A DNA stretch of 64,000 nt from Synechococcus sp. UW105 (GTDB lineage: Bacteria; Cyanobacteriota; Cyanobacteriia; PCC-6307; Cyanobiaceae). Of this stretch, positions 37,977 through 46,019 are shown piece by piece. The position numbers and the translations under genes were made by a program. The notes beneath the pieces were generated by a model. The model was not told where the DNA came from. It saw only the letters and a list, made by a program, of their open reading frames with translations, and searched no databases. Every line of letters starts with the position of its first letter. Position 1 is the stretch's first letter. Where the stretch lies: NCBI RefSeq assembly GCF_900473935.1, contig NZ_UCNN01000019.1, positions 310,001 through 374,000 on the forward strand, written 5' to 3'.

Positions 37977-38990
37977 TCAGGGGGTGCCCAAAAACCCCAG
38001 GCTGCTCCGCACTCTTGCCACCGTCGCTTCCGCCACAGCATTGGCGCGATCGCGGCCGTCGACCAGAACACGGTTGAGTTCGGCGCGGTCTTGGATCAGT
38101 TCGCGGTAGCGAGTCTGGATCGGTTCCAGGGCCGTGACGGCAGCCTCCGCCAGCAGCGGTTTGAATTTGCCCCAACCCATCTCGGCGCATTCTTCGGCGG
38201 CGGCTTGGCGCCCCTTGCCACTGAGAATGGCGTAAAGACCCAGCAGGTTCTCCGTCTCCGGGCGCTCGGGGTTATCGAACTCAAGCCCCATCTGGGGATC
38301 AGTTTTGGCGCGTTTGATCTTCTTGGTGATCAATTCAGGAGCATCGAGCAAGGCAATCCGGCTGCCCTCGTTGGGGTCGCTTTTGCTCATTTTGCTGCGA
38401 CCATCCGTCAGGCTCATCACCCTGGCCCCTTCCTTGAGGATCAAGGGCTTGGGCACCTTCAGCACTGGAGCATCGTCGCTGCCGAAGCGGGCGTTGATGC
38501 GCTGTTGGGCGATGTCGCGGGCCAGTTCGAGATGCTGTTTCTGGTCTTCTCCCACCGGCACCAGATCGGCGTCATAGAGAAGAATGTCGGCGGCCATCAA
38601 AACCGGATAGTCCAGAAGACCAACGGACACGTTGTCCCCTTGTTTCACCGCCTTTTCCTTGAACTGAATCATCCGCTCGACCCAGTTGAGCGGCGTGACG
38701 CAATTCAGCAGCCAACACAGTTCGGCATGGGCCTGAACGTGGCTCTGAACGAACACCGTGCTGCACTTCGGGTCAATGCCGCAGGCCAGATACAGAGCCG
38801 CTGTGCTGAGGGTGTCCTCGGCCAGGCGGTGGGGATCATGCGGCACGGTGATCGCATGGAGATCGACGACACAAAAAAAGGTGTCGTGATCATGCTGAAG
38901 CTCCACCCAGTTGCGGATGGCGCCCAGCCAATTGCCCAGATGGAGTGCACCGGTGGGCTGGACGCCGGAAAGAACCCGCGACTGGACCAT
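37977..38990 (-). CDS. trpS: tryptophanyl-tRNA synthetase
   Basis: 337 residues, normal for bacterial TrpS. Class I signatures TGALHLGNWLGA (HIGH) near the N-terminus and KMSKSDPNEGS (KMSKS) near residue 200. It charges tRNA-Trp. The start codon is four bases after the stop of the RGG-rich gene on the same strand, so both are on one message. Confidence 0.97.
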   Translation of the reverse strand: MVQSRVLSGVQPTGALHLGNWLGAIRNWVELQHDHDTFFCVVDLHAITVPHDPHRLAEDTLSTAALYLACGIDPKCSTVFVQSHVQAHAELCWLLNCVTPLNWVERMIQFKEKAVKQGDNVSVGLLDYPVLMAADILLYDADLVPVGEDQKQHLELARDIAQQRINARFGSDDAPVLKVPKPLILKEGARVMSLTDGRSKMSKSDPNEGSRIALLDAPELITKKIKRAKTDPQMGLEFDNPERPETENLLGLYAILSGKGRQAAAEECAEMGWGKFKPLLAEAAVTALEPIQTRYRELIQDRAELNRVLVDGRDRANAVAEATVARVRSSLGFLGTP

Positions 38991-38993
38991 TGA

Positions 38994-39596
38994 TTACTCC
39001 TGGTTGGCTTGTGCTTCTTCGCTAGGGGCGTCGCTGTCAACAGAGCTGTCAACAGGGCTGTCAACAGTGCTGGCAACACTGGCTTCGATCGTGGCTTCGC
39101 TCTCGGGTGCCTCGCTGGCTGGCGCAGCAACCTCAGGTTCTGGGGCGTCCACGCTTTCCTCCACAGGGGCCTGCTGTGGTTTGGCCGGCCGGGCAAACGG
39201 ATCAGGCCGATCACCGCCTCTGCCACCGCCGCCTCTGCCAGTGTCGCCGCGATGGCCACCGTCTCCTCGGCTACCACCCCTGCCACCTTCACTACGACGT
39301 CCGCCGCCTCGGGGGGCACGGGCACGCTCCTGTTCGATCAGGGCATCCAACTGGCCATCTTCGAGCATCTGGCCGAGGCTCCGCACCGCAAAGCCCAGCA
39401 CCGAAACAGTGGAACGCAGGTTGAAGGCTTCTTGAAGAGCACGCACGGAGCGCATCTCGTTATCACTCAGGCGGATGCGGAAGCCACCACCTTCGCGATT
39501 CCCGGCACCGCGACGGCGACCACCATCGCGTCCGCCATCACGGCCACCTTCACCCTGTCCCCCATTTTGTTGGGAATCTCCGTAGGAATCAGTCAT
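38994..39596 (-). CDS. RGG-rich low-complexity protein with a helical core
   Basis: 200 residues in three parts: a Gly/Arg-rich N-terminus (GGQGEGGRDGGRDGGRRRGA), a compact folded segment (FRIRLSDNEMRSVRALQEAF, then TVSVLGFAVRSLGQMLEDGQ) that could be a ribbon-helix-helix-like or small helical domain, and a long tail with RGG-type repeats (GGRRSEGGRGGSRGDGG) followed by an acidic Ser/Ala/Glu-rich end. RGG tracts often bind RNA. The family is unknown. Co-transcribed upstream of trpS. Confidence 0.65.
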   Translation of the reverse strand: MTDSYGDSQQNGGQGEGGRDGGRDGGRRRGAGNREGGGFRIRLSDNEMRSVRALQEAFNLRSTVSVLGFAVRSLGQMLEDGQLDALIEQERARAPRGGGRRSEGGRGGSRGDGGHRGDTGRGGGGRGGDRPDPFARPAKPQQAPVEESVDAPEPEVAAPASEAPESEATIEASVASTVDSPVDSSVDSDAPSEEAQANQE

Positions 39597-39683
39597 GGCC
39601 CGTGGCCTGCAGTCAGGCGCAAGTGTGACGCATCACAGGGGGGGAGTCGGTACTTGATAGCGCCGCCCTGACGACCGGCCCAA

Positions 39684-40604
39684 TCAGCCGTGGGTGCCTC
39701 GAAAGGTGATCTGTTGCTCGGCGTAGTCCTTCGGTTCCAAGTGGATGGTGCATCGAACGGGGCCGAAGCGCGTTTCCAGTTGCTCCTCAACGCGCTCGGT
39801 GATGCCGTGGGCAGTGGGCAGATCGTCGGTGTCAACGACCATATGCATATCGATAAAGACTCGCTGTCCCAAGACGCCACGGCTGGCAATGTCGTGGCAG
39901 TTGAGCACTCCAGGAACAGCCATGGCCTGTTCATGGATGGCTTCAGGTGCGATCGCAATGTGATCAACGAGCCATGGAAGGTTGGTCCGCACCACCTGCG
40001 AGCACACCCTGATTAGAAGTAGGGCGAGTGGAGCCGCTAGAGCCACATCCAGCCAGTTCAGTCGGAACCACCAGGCACCTGTCAGTCCCACGAGCACGAT
40101 CACAGTGGTCCATATGTCACTGGTGGTGTGCTTTGCATCGGCGAGTAGCAGCGGACTCTTCAGTCGCTTGCCCTCCCGACGTTCGTAGAGGGCTAGAGCG
40201 AGATTGAAGCCCAGAACAAGGCACAGCAGCAGGAGTTCCTGGCCGCTCAGGCGGAGGGGCGGCACGCCTTCCATGAACCGTTCGCCGGCCTTCAGCAGGA
40301 TCTCGATCGCCGTGAACAGGATGAAGCCTGCAATGGCGAGGGCCCCAACGCCTTCGTATTTGTCGTGGCCGTAGGGATGATCACGATCCGGTCTTGGATC
40401 AGAAAGGCCGTTGGTGATCAGGCCCATCAGGCTTGAGAGGGCGTCTGTGGCGCTGTGCATTGCATCAGCCACCACAGCCAGCGAGCCACTCAGCACACCA
40501 ATGGTGAGCTTCAGGCCGGTCATGCTCAGGTTGATGAACAGTGCTGTCACCAGCACTCTTTTCACATCCTTGCGTCGATCGGTTCCGGCGGGGTGGCTCG
40601 CCAT
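39684..40604 (-). CDS. cation diffusion facilitator transporter
   Basis: 306 residues from the ATG at 40604. About six spans with HSATDALSSLMGLI (HxxxD metal site of TM2) and DHPYGHDKYEGVGALAIAG, then HTTSDIWTTVIVLVG (second metal site, TM5) and a C-terminal cytosolic domain (ITERVEEQLETRFGPVRCTI). CDF proteins export Zn, Fe, Mn or Co by proton antiport; HxxxD plus HxxxD is typical, but specificity is not readable. Confidence 0.92.
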   Translation of the reverse strand: MASHPAGTDRRKDVKRVLVTALFINLSMTGLKLTIGVLSGSLAVVADAMHSATDALSSLMGLITNGLSDPRPDRDHPYGHDKYEGVGALAIAGFILFTAIEILLKAGERFMEGVPPLRLSGQELLLLCLVLGFNLALALYERREGKRLKSPLLLADAKHTTSDIWTTVIVLVGLTGAWWFRLNWLDVALAAPLALLLIRVCSQVVRTNLPWLVDHIAIAPEAIHEQAMAVPGVLNCHDIASRGVLGQRVFIDMHMVVDTDDLPTAHGITERVEEQLETRFGPVRCTIHLEPKDYAEQQITFRGTHG

Positions 40605-40754
40605 TGAGAGCTGCACTCACTGAATCAACTTATGGAGTCCCACGCCGTGCGTCTGCTACCGGGGGGCGGATTGCTCTCTGCCTCGCTTCTGCAACGCCCA
40701 CTGGTCGGCTTGCCGAGGGTGAGCTAGGAAGACGACACTTCTGGCCCGTTCCGC

Positions 40755-42104
40755 ATGCTTCCGGTGCCGTCAATCGGCTCCCTCCTCGCCCAGCCGAGGC
40801 TCCTGCGTGGCATCGCTGTGGCAGGAGGGGGATTTCTGGTGGCGCAGTGGGCTCTGGCAGACGTGTTCCACGTGCCTGGGGGTGGCCTCGGGTTGCTGGC
40901 AGTGGGTGGCGGCATCTGGTGGCTGAGCCGGCCTGCAAAGGCACCTGCCTTTCAGTCCCCAGCTTCAGTGCAGGGATGGTTGAAGCGCTGTGATGCCGTG
41001 CTTGACCAATTCGATGCGCTTGAAGAGCTTGCCGGCACGGCTGCAAGCCGTGACCAACGTCAGCGCGCGCTTGACCAGGTCGTGGAGCGTTCCGGCCCTC
41101 TGACAGTTGCAGTGGTGGGATCGGAAGGGGTGGCTTTGCCAGAGAGCAAGTCACTCCAGCAAGCGCTGAGTGGGCGCCATGCCCTCAACCTTTGTGTCGG
41201 ACATCCTCTCCCCAGCGTCAGTGATAGCTGGGCTTGGCCTCTCACGATTCAGCAACAGGATGCGTTGCTGTTCATCCTTCCTCTGCCGCTTCGTGCGGCA
41301 GATCTCTTGCGTCTGCAGGAGGTGCCGTTGCGCCAGCCGGCCTGGCTGGCTGTGAATCGTGCGGAGCTTGAGGGGGATTGGGACGCTGCTCACCAGGCTT
41401 TGCTGGCCCAGTTGCCAGACCGTTGGCATCAACGCTTGCTGGTTTGGGATGGGTCGCCCGATCAGCTCAGGTCCCTTCTGCTGCCGATTCGACAGCTGCT
41501 TCAGCAACCCAACCTTGGTCTCGATCTGACCCGTCAACGGTTGCTGGAGGCCCTGCATCGCGATTGGCAGGCGGAGCTGGAAAGCCTGCGGCGTCAACGC
41601 TTCCGTGGGTTGCTTCAACGCAGCCAGTGGCTCGTGGCAGGCGCTGTTGTCGCCTCACCTTTACCCAGCACTGATTTGCTTGCTGTGGCCGTGGGAAATG
41701 GCTTGATGCTGAGTGAAATGGGTTCGATCTGGGGTTGCCGTTGGACGCCCGATGTTCTGCAGGTGGCGGCCAAGCATCTTGCGGCTGCGGCCCTTGCACA
41801 GGGGGTGGTGGAGTGGAGTGGTCAGGCTTTGCTGGGTCTGGCCAAGTTGGAGGGTGGAAGTTGGATGGCGGCTGGAATGATGCAGGGCCTCAGTGCTGCC
41901 TATCTCACCAGGGTTGTGGGTGTCTCCATGGCTGATTGGATGGCCCTCAATGCCGGTGTGGCAAAGCCAGATCTGGAGCTGTTGAAGCAACAAGCTCCCT
42001 TACTTGTGGCGAAGGCTTCGGAACAGGAGCGATTGAATTGGCAGGGATTCCTTCAACAGGCCGGCCGCTGGATGCAGGGCCAAGCATCAGCAAAAACAGC
42101 ATGA
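40755..42104 (+). CDS. DUF697 protein with degenerate GTPase domain
   Basis: 449 residues. One or two N-terminal spans (GIAVAGGGFLVAQWALADVF; LGLLAVGGGIWWL). The next part occupies the place of an Era/YcjX-like G domain (LTVAVVGSEGVALPESKSLQ) but the GxxxxGKS loop is replaced by GVALPESKS, and NRAE stands where NKxD would be. The C-terminal third is DUF697 (VVASPLPSTDLLAVAVGNGL, TRVVGVSMADW). It is probably membrane-associated and unlikely to hydrolyse GTP. It ends 167 bases before psbA. Confidence 0.7.
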   Translation: MLPVPSIGSLLAQPRLLRGIAVAGGGFLVAQWALADVFHVPGGGLGLLAVGGGIWWLSRPAKAPAFQSPASVQGWLKRCDAVLDQFDALEELAGTAASRDQRQRALDQVVERSGPLTVAVVGSEGVALPESKSLQQALSGRHALNLCVGHPLPSVSDSWAWPLTIQQQDALLFILPLPLRAADLLRLQEVPLRQPAWLAVNRAELEGDWDAAHQALLAQLPDRWHQRLLVWDGSPDQLRSLLLPIRQLLQQPNLGLDLTRQRLLEALHRDWQAELESLRRQRFRGLLQRSQWLVAGAVVASPLPSTDLLAVAVGNGLMLSEMGSIWGCRWTPDVLQVAAKHLAAAALAQGVVEWSGQALLGLAKLEGGSWMAAGMMQGLSAAYLTRVVGVSMADWMALNAGVAKPDLELLKQQAPLLVAKASEQERLNWQGFLQQAGRWMQGQASAKTA

Positions 42105-42114
42105 TTAACATTGC

Positions 42115-42145
42115 TTCATGAACTCTTCATGAAGCTCTTCATGAA
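42115..42145 (+). promoter_or_regulatory. three phased TTCATGAA palindromes upstream of psbA
   Basis: TTCATGAA occurs at 42115, 42126 and 42138, i.e. spaced 11 and 12 bases, about one DNA turn. Each copy is an 8-bp palindrome. They lie 127-157 bases before the psbA start codon, upstream of a TA-rich stretch (TTTTTAAAT near 42169) that could be the -10/UTR region. This looks like a set of binding sites on one face of the helix, but the regulator is unknown. Confidence 0.5.
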
Positions 42146-42271
42146 GGAAGTTTGCGCAATGACTCGAAGTTTTTAAATCTGGCAAAAAACAATCGGCCCT
42201 CCATAGGCTTAGGCCCTGCCCTTATGTCTGTTGAAGGCATTTAGGTCAGGTCCCGTCCTCCTTGTTTCGTC

Positions 42272-43348
42272 ATGGCTACTGCCATTCGCAGCGGTCGCTC
42301 CAGTACCTGGGCAAACTTTTGTCAGTGGGTCACCTCCACCAATAACCGCATTTATGTGGGTTGGTTCGGTGTGCTGATGATCCCCACCCTTCTGGCGGCC
42401 ACCATCTGCTTCATCATTGCCTTTATCGCCGCTCCTCCGGTTGATATCGACGGCATCCGTGAGCCCGTTGCCGGCTCATTCATCTATGGAAACAACATCA
42501 TCTCTGGTGCTGTTATTCCTTCCAGCAATGCCATCGGCTTGCATTTCTATCCCATTTGGGAAGCGGCTTCTCTTGATGAGTGGCTGTACAACGGCGGTCC
42601 TTACCAGCTGTGCATCTTCCACTTCCTGATTGGCATTTCTGCCTACATGGGGCGTCAGTGGGAACTCTCCTACCGCCTCGGCATGCGTCCGTGGATCTGC
42701 GTTGCTTACAGCGCTCCGCTGTCTGCTGCCTTCGTGGTGTTCCTGATCTACCCCTTTGGTCAGGGTTCCTTCTCTGACGGCATGCCCCTGGGCATCTCTG
42801 GCACCTTCAACTTCATGTTGGTGTTCCAGGCTGAGCACAACATCCTGATGCACCCCTTCCACATGCTTGGTGTGGCTGGTGTCTTCGGTGGTTCACTGTT
42901 CTCCGCCATGCACGGCTCCCTGGTGACCTCCTCCCTGGTCCGCGAGACCACCGAGAGCGAGTCCCAGAACTACGGCTACAAGTTCGGCCAAGAGGAAGAG
43001 ACCTACAACATCGTGGCTGCCCACGGTTACTTCGGTCGCCTGATCTTCCAATACGCCTCGTTCAACAACAGCCGCAGCCTTCACTTCTTCTTGGCTGCCT
43101 GGCCCGTTGTCGGCATCTGGTTCACCGCCCTGGGCGTGTCAACCATGGCCTTCAACCTGAACGGTTTCAACTTCAACCAGTCCATCCTTGATGGTCAGGG
43201 CCGCGTCCTGAACACCTGGGCTGACATCCTCAACCGTGCCGGCCTCGGCATGGAAGTGATGCACGAGCGCAACGCTCACAACTTCCCCCTCGACCTGGCT
43301 GCTGCTGAGTCCACTCCTGTGGCTCTGCAAGCACCTGCCATCGGTTGA
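42272..43348 (+). CDS. psbA: photosystem II D1 protein (D1:1-type)
   Basis: 358 residues, one short of usual numbering at the N-terminus. Conserved manganese-cluster region: FSDGMPLG (Asp170), FQAEHNIL (Glu189), [14 protein letters not shown] (His332, Glu333, His337, Asp342, Ala344). The C-terminus continues [15 protein letters not shown], the tail removed by CtpA after Ala344. At the position equivalent to 130, the residue is Gln (GRQWELSYR), the mark of the D1:1 isoform used under low/normal light, not Glu as in D1:2. It is the reaction-centre core that binds P680, pheophytin and QB in thylakoids. Confidence 0.98.
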   Translation: MATAIRSGRSSTWANFCQWVTSTNNRIYVGWFGVLMIPTLLAATICFIIAFIAAPPVDIDGIREPVAGSFIYGNNIISGAVIPSSNAIGLHFYPIWEAASLDEWLYNGGPYQLCIFHFLIGISAYMGRQWELSYRLGMRPWICVAYSAPLSAAFVVFLIYPFGQGSFSDGMPLGISGTFNFMLVFQAEHNILMHPFHMLGVAGVFGGSLFSAMHGSLVTSSLVRETTESESQNYGYKFGQEEETYNIVAAHGYFGRLIFQYASFNNSRSLHFFLAAWPVVGIWFTALGVSTMAFNLNGFNFNQSILDGQGRVLNTWADILNRAGLGMEVMHERNAHNFPLDLAAAESTPVALQAPAIG

Positions 43349-43378
43349 TCGGGACAGCCTTTGGCTGAAGTCTCCAAA

Positions 43379-43400
43379 CGATTCAGCGCAAGCTGAATCG
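43379..43400 (+). repeat. 9-bp hairpin with GCAA tetraloop after psbA
   Basis: CGATTCAGC (43379-43387), loop GCAA, GCTGAATCG (43392-43400) gives a perfect stem closed by a GNRA tetraloop, 30 bases after the psbA stop codon. It immediately precedes the terminator hairpin, so the mRNA 3' UTR holds two stems; this one may protect the message from nucleases. Confidence 0.65.
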
Positions 43401-43401
43401 G

Positions 43402-43431
43402 AAAGCCCCCGCCGCTAGGTGGGGGCTTTTT
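43402..43431 (+). terminator. rho-independent terminator of psbA
   Basis: AAAGCCCCC (43402-43410), a 10-base loop, then GGGGGCTTTTT. The G+C-rich stem followed by five T residues is a typical intrinsic terminator; the leading AAA would let it work in the opposite direction too. Confidence 0.9.
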
Positions 43432-43556
43432 CATGGGCATGAGTCTTTCTCTCGCCGTGTTCTGTTGATCGGTCTATCTGCCATCGTGATCTTGAACAAC
43501 ACAGCAGTCATGCTGCTGCTGTTGTTGGCTTCAATCCCATTGGAGACCAATCCCAA

Positions 43557-44033
43557 TTGAGTTGTGGCATCTGCTCCGTTCACAGAGATTCTGAACAACT
43601 CGAGGCCCTCGAGATCTGGCGCAGTGAGAGATGGCTCCTGCGTCATCACCCCCTGCCGGCGCCCTTGTCGGGGTGGTGTCTGTTGGATTCTCGTCGCCAC
43701 CTTGGCGGACCCGCCGACTTCTGGCCGGAGGAAGCGCGTGAATGGGGGCTGATTGTGCAACGTGCCTCCCAGTTGGTGAAGCAGGTGAGTGGTTGTGACC
43801 GGGTTTATGTGATCGCCTTTGGTGAGGGTGCTCGTCACCTTCACCTTCATCTGATTCCCCGCTTCGGCAGCGACCCGCTGACGCAAGCCTGGTGCGTCGC
43901 CGATCTTTATCGAAAGGTGGAGCGTGGCCAACGGCCTGGGGCTGATCCCGATCTGTTCAGATCCTGGATGACCGGTGCCAGGGAGGTGGCTGATGCCCTC
44001 ATGGCTGGAACACCTAACAGCGTTGAGCGTTGA
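43557..44033 (+). CDS. HIT-family protein
   Basis: 158 residues from a TTG at 43557. CGIC at residues 3-6 plus His9 could bind zinc, as in many HIT proteins. HLHLHLIP (His94, His96, His98) is the HxHxH histidine triad, which attacks alpha-phosphates of nucleotides. YVIAFGEGARHLHLH is the strand leading to it. Probably a nucleotidyl hydrolase or transferase; the substrate is unknown. Confidence 0.82.
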   Translation: MSCGICSVHRDSEQLEALEIWRSERWLLRHHPLPAPLSGWCLLDSRRHLGGPADFWPEEAREWGLIVQRASQLVKQVSGCDRVYVIAFGEGARHLHLHLIPRFGSDPLTQAWCVADLYRKVERGQRPGADPDLFRSWMTGAREVADALMAGTPNSVER

Positions 44034-44228
44034 GCGCCTTTGAATTGGAGGCGATGGTATGGCCTTCCAGCTAGGGCTTCAGCATGAGGGCAACGCCAGC
44101 CAGGGCTGGGGCTGATCCCACTCCGTTGCCTGAATCGCTCGCACGAGTCTCTTCCTGGCTGGGTGATGGTGAGATGCAAGCCGATGAGCCGTTGGTTGTT
44201 TTGGCTCGGGCGCGATTGGCCTCAACCC

Positions 44229-44257
44229 AAAAAAAAGAGCCTCCCCTCAGAAGACTC
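44229..44257 (-). terminator. intrinsic terminator reading on the minus strand
   Basis: On the minus strand, GAGTCT and AGGCTC pair (one G-T) around a 9-base loop and are followed by eight T residues. It is 380 bases beyond the end of the small gene at 44639, which already has its own terminator at 44527-44583, so the transcript it ends is not accounted for. Confidence 0.6.
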
Positions 44258-44373
44258 CCAGGCACGACGCTCGGCCCCCTCAGGCCGACTAGGTAATTGT
44301 GCTGTGTCTTGCTGAGGGCGAACGTCTTTAAAGGCACCGTTTTGATGAAAGCTGGCCTTCCTGGGAGAAGGCT

Positions 44374-44592
44374 ATGGACGACTCTTTGCGACAACCCTGC
44401 TCATCAACATCGGACGCCTGGATCAAGGTCGGCGGGGTGCGTTGGCCTTATCGCTTCAAGGCAGATCAGCAGGAACCCGTGTTGTCAATTCTCGGCTTCC
44501 GCCTCCCTGAACGCAAACCAGCCAAGAAAAAGGGCCCCAGGCTCCAAACACCTAAGGCCTTAGTGACCCCGTCCCTGAGGCCCTGCATGTAG
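44374..44592 (+). CDS. possible small protein
   Basis: 72 residues. The ATG at 44374 has GGAGAAGG a few bases upstream, a good ribosome site. The segment AWIKVGGVRWPYRFKADQQE reads like protein. The 3' part is basic (KPAKKKGPRL) and overlaps a strong minus-strand terminator (44527-44583), which argues against it. No homolog recognised. Weak candidate; a minus-strand RNA may be the real occupant. Confidence 0.3.
   Translation: MDDSLRQPCSSTSDAWIKVGGVRWPYRFKADQQEPVLSILGFRLPERKPAKKKGPRLQTPKALVTPSLRPCM
44527..44583 (-). terminator. long terminator hairpin for the 73-residue gene
   Basis: On the minus strand GGGCCTCAGG (44583-44574) pairs with CCTGGGGCCC (44541-44532) with one G-T, enclosing an inner palindrome CTAAGGCCTTAG, and is followed by TTTTT (44531-44527). 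It begins 56 bases after the stop codon at 44639. Confidence 0.7.
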
Positions 44593-44638
44593 AAATGTAA
44601 CGGTTCCGTTCTGTTTCTGTGAGCGACGGCTTTGGGCT

Positions 44639-44860
44639 TCAGGGCGCGACGGTGGGAAGTGACCCTTTCAGGGTCTTTTCGCTCGCACCCAATGAATCGC
44701 TTCGGATCAAGCAAAGCGTCTCCATCTCGTCGGTAATCAATCGATAGGAGAATTGATGTTGTTGCGACAGGTATTTGGCTAACGAGACGGCTTCATTGAT
44801 TTCCAGGTCAAAGGCGAGGTTGGTCCAGCCACTGGGAGTTAGCTTTTGAAGTCGGATCAT
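44639..44860 (-). CDS. small hypothetical protein
   Basis: 73 residues from the ATG at 44860: IRLQKLTPSGWTNLAFDLEI, then NEAVSLAKYLSQQHQFSYRL. It looks like a compact alpha+beta protein without membrane span. No family recognised. It has a clear downstream terminator, which supports it as a real, monocistronic gene. Longer frames (to 44920) add non-conserved-looking residues. Confidence 0.55.
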   Translation of the reverse strand: MIRLQKLTPSGWTNLAFDLEINEAVSLAKYLSQQHQFSYRLITDEMETLCLIRSDSLGASEKTLKGSLPTVAP

Positions 44861-45115
44861 GATTCTGTGCAGTCGATAGGCATAGGTTTGAGGTATCGCG
44901 GCGCAATGCATGAAAGGCATTGATTCATTTCGGGATCATGCTGATATCGCACCCTTTTAGCCCTGTTGATGTGAATAGATATGAGAAATGGGTATCAGTT
45001 GCAACAACTTGGTGTTGACGCGACTGACTTCAGTCTTGTTCGGGGTGTTGCTTGAATTGAATCAGTACGCCCAGAAACCATTCTTCGGCAAGCATGACTG
45101 TTCTTGCGATGAGAT
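44861..45115. other. intergenic, A+T-richer, no gene seen
   Basis: This stretch must hold the promoter of the minus-strand gene ending at 44639. I see no protein-like frame and no tRNA. It is visibly richer in A+T than its surroundings. Confidence 0.4.
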
Positions 45116-45150
45116 CTGCCTGCAATCATCGTTTGGATGATCGCAGGCAG
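45116..45150. repeat. 15-bp near-perfect inverted repeat
   Basis: CTGCCTGCAATCATC (45116-45130) and GATGATCGCAGGCAG (45136-45150) are complementary except for one A/C mismatch, around a 5-base loop (GTTTG). It lies 148 bases beyond the petF stop codon, between two minus-strand genes. No T-run follows on either side. Could be a distal 3' end or a protein-binding site. Confidence 0.6.
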
Positions 45151-45297
45151 GCATGATTGGAGAGGGCCTTGGTTGCGTCGCTTCAGGTCGTTAGCTTCAG
45201 CGATGGCTCGATCTCATTGCTGGGAATGGTCGCCCGCTGGGTTGTTGGCAGGCACGCGCTCGGCGATGGCCATCATTTTGGGCCTCTGACGACGAAC

Positions 45298-45591
45298 TCA
45301 ATACAGTTGTTCTTCGGCGTTAGCGCTCACTTTGCAGTCGCTGGTGGGATAGGCGACACAGAGCAGCGCAAATCCTGCTTCGATCTGGTCGTCGTCGAGG
45401 AAGCTCTGATCACTTTGATCGACAGAACCAGTCATCACTTTGCCGGCACAAGTCGAGCAGGCTCCTGCACGGCATGAATATGGGAGGTCCAGTCCTTTCT
45501 CTTCTGCTGCATCGAGGATGTATTGGTCATCGGGACAGTCGAAGACTGTTTCTTGGCCTTCGCTGAGAATGGTCACCTTGTAGTTGGCCAT
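45298..45591 (-). CDS. petF: [2Fe-2S] ferredoxin
   Basis: 97 residues from the ATG at 45591, the standard plant-type length. Cys40, Cys45 and Cys48 in [15 protein letters not shown] and Cys78 in FALLCVAY bind the iron-sulfur cluster. It accepts electrons from photosystem I and passes them to FNR, nitrite reductase and others in the cytosol. The in-frame extension to 45714 would add 41 residues unlike ferredoxin and is rejected. Confidence 0.95.
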   Translation of the reverse strand: MANYKVTILSEGQETVFDCPDDQYILDAAEEKGLDLPYSCRAGACSTCAGKVMTGSVDQSDQSFLDDDQIEAGFALLCVAYPTSDCKVSANAEEQLY

Positions 45592-45740
45592 GTCGATATG
45601 GAGAAGTCCCTTGGTTCTAACCTCGTCAAAATTGCGTGGAAGGGATCGATGATCATTTCGACACGTGAACGAAGCGATGTGATTTAAGGCACACTCTTTG
45701 TGGGGCTCGAGCAATGGCTAAATCGTGTCCTTAATGCTCA

Positions 45741-45913
45741 AGCCCTGTGATCTGTGTCTGGGGTTCTGTGCGTCAGCAGTGAGAACAGAGGGAACTCTTC
45801 CGGGGAAAGCTCCTAGATCTGGCGTCGCGAGGGCCTTGTTACCACGGTGAACGCATCCGAGTGAGGTCCGACGCCCCTGCAGGAGAACAACAGCAGCACA
45901 TCGCAGTCGCAGC
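45741..45913 (+). ncRNA. candidate structured RNA with 6S-like architecture
   Basis: The ends of this stretch pair: CTGTGAT (45745-45751) with ATCGCAG (45900-45906), GTG (45754-45756) with CAC (45897-45899), CTG (45758-45760) with CAG (45894-45896), and GTTCT (45763-45767) with AGAAC (45884-45888). A second stem GGCGTC (45821-45826) / GACGCC (45870-45875) continued by GGCCT / AGGTC sits in the distal half, leaving a large middle bubble. A bulged closing stem, central bubble and distal hairpin in ~175 nt is the shape of 6S RNA, which binds RNA polymerase. TTAATG at 45731 could be a -10 box. Strand and identity are inferred; no clear terminator. Confidence 0.4.
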
Positions 45914-46019
45914 AATGCACGTCATCACGTGGCTGGGTGGATTTCATATCGAAAGGTTGCCGCTTGTGCTGTTGCCACCTGCTTCAGGCAGGCTGTCAGC
46001 GTTCATCAGACTGTGAGTA

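Noticed and set aside
45592-45714. Longer start for ferredoxin
   Set aside because: Would add 41 residues absent from plant-type ferredoxins; the ATG at 45591 gives the standard N-terminus.
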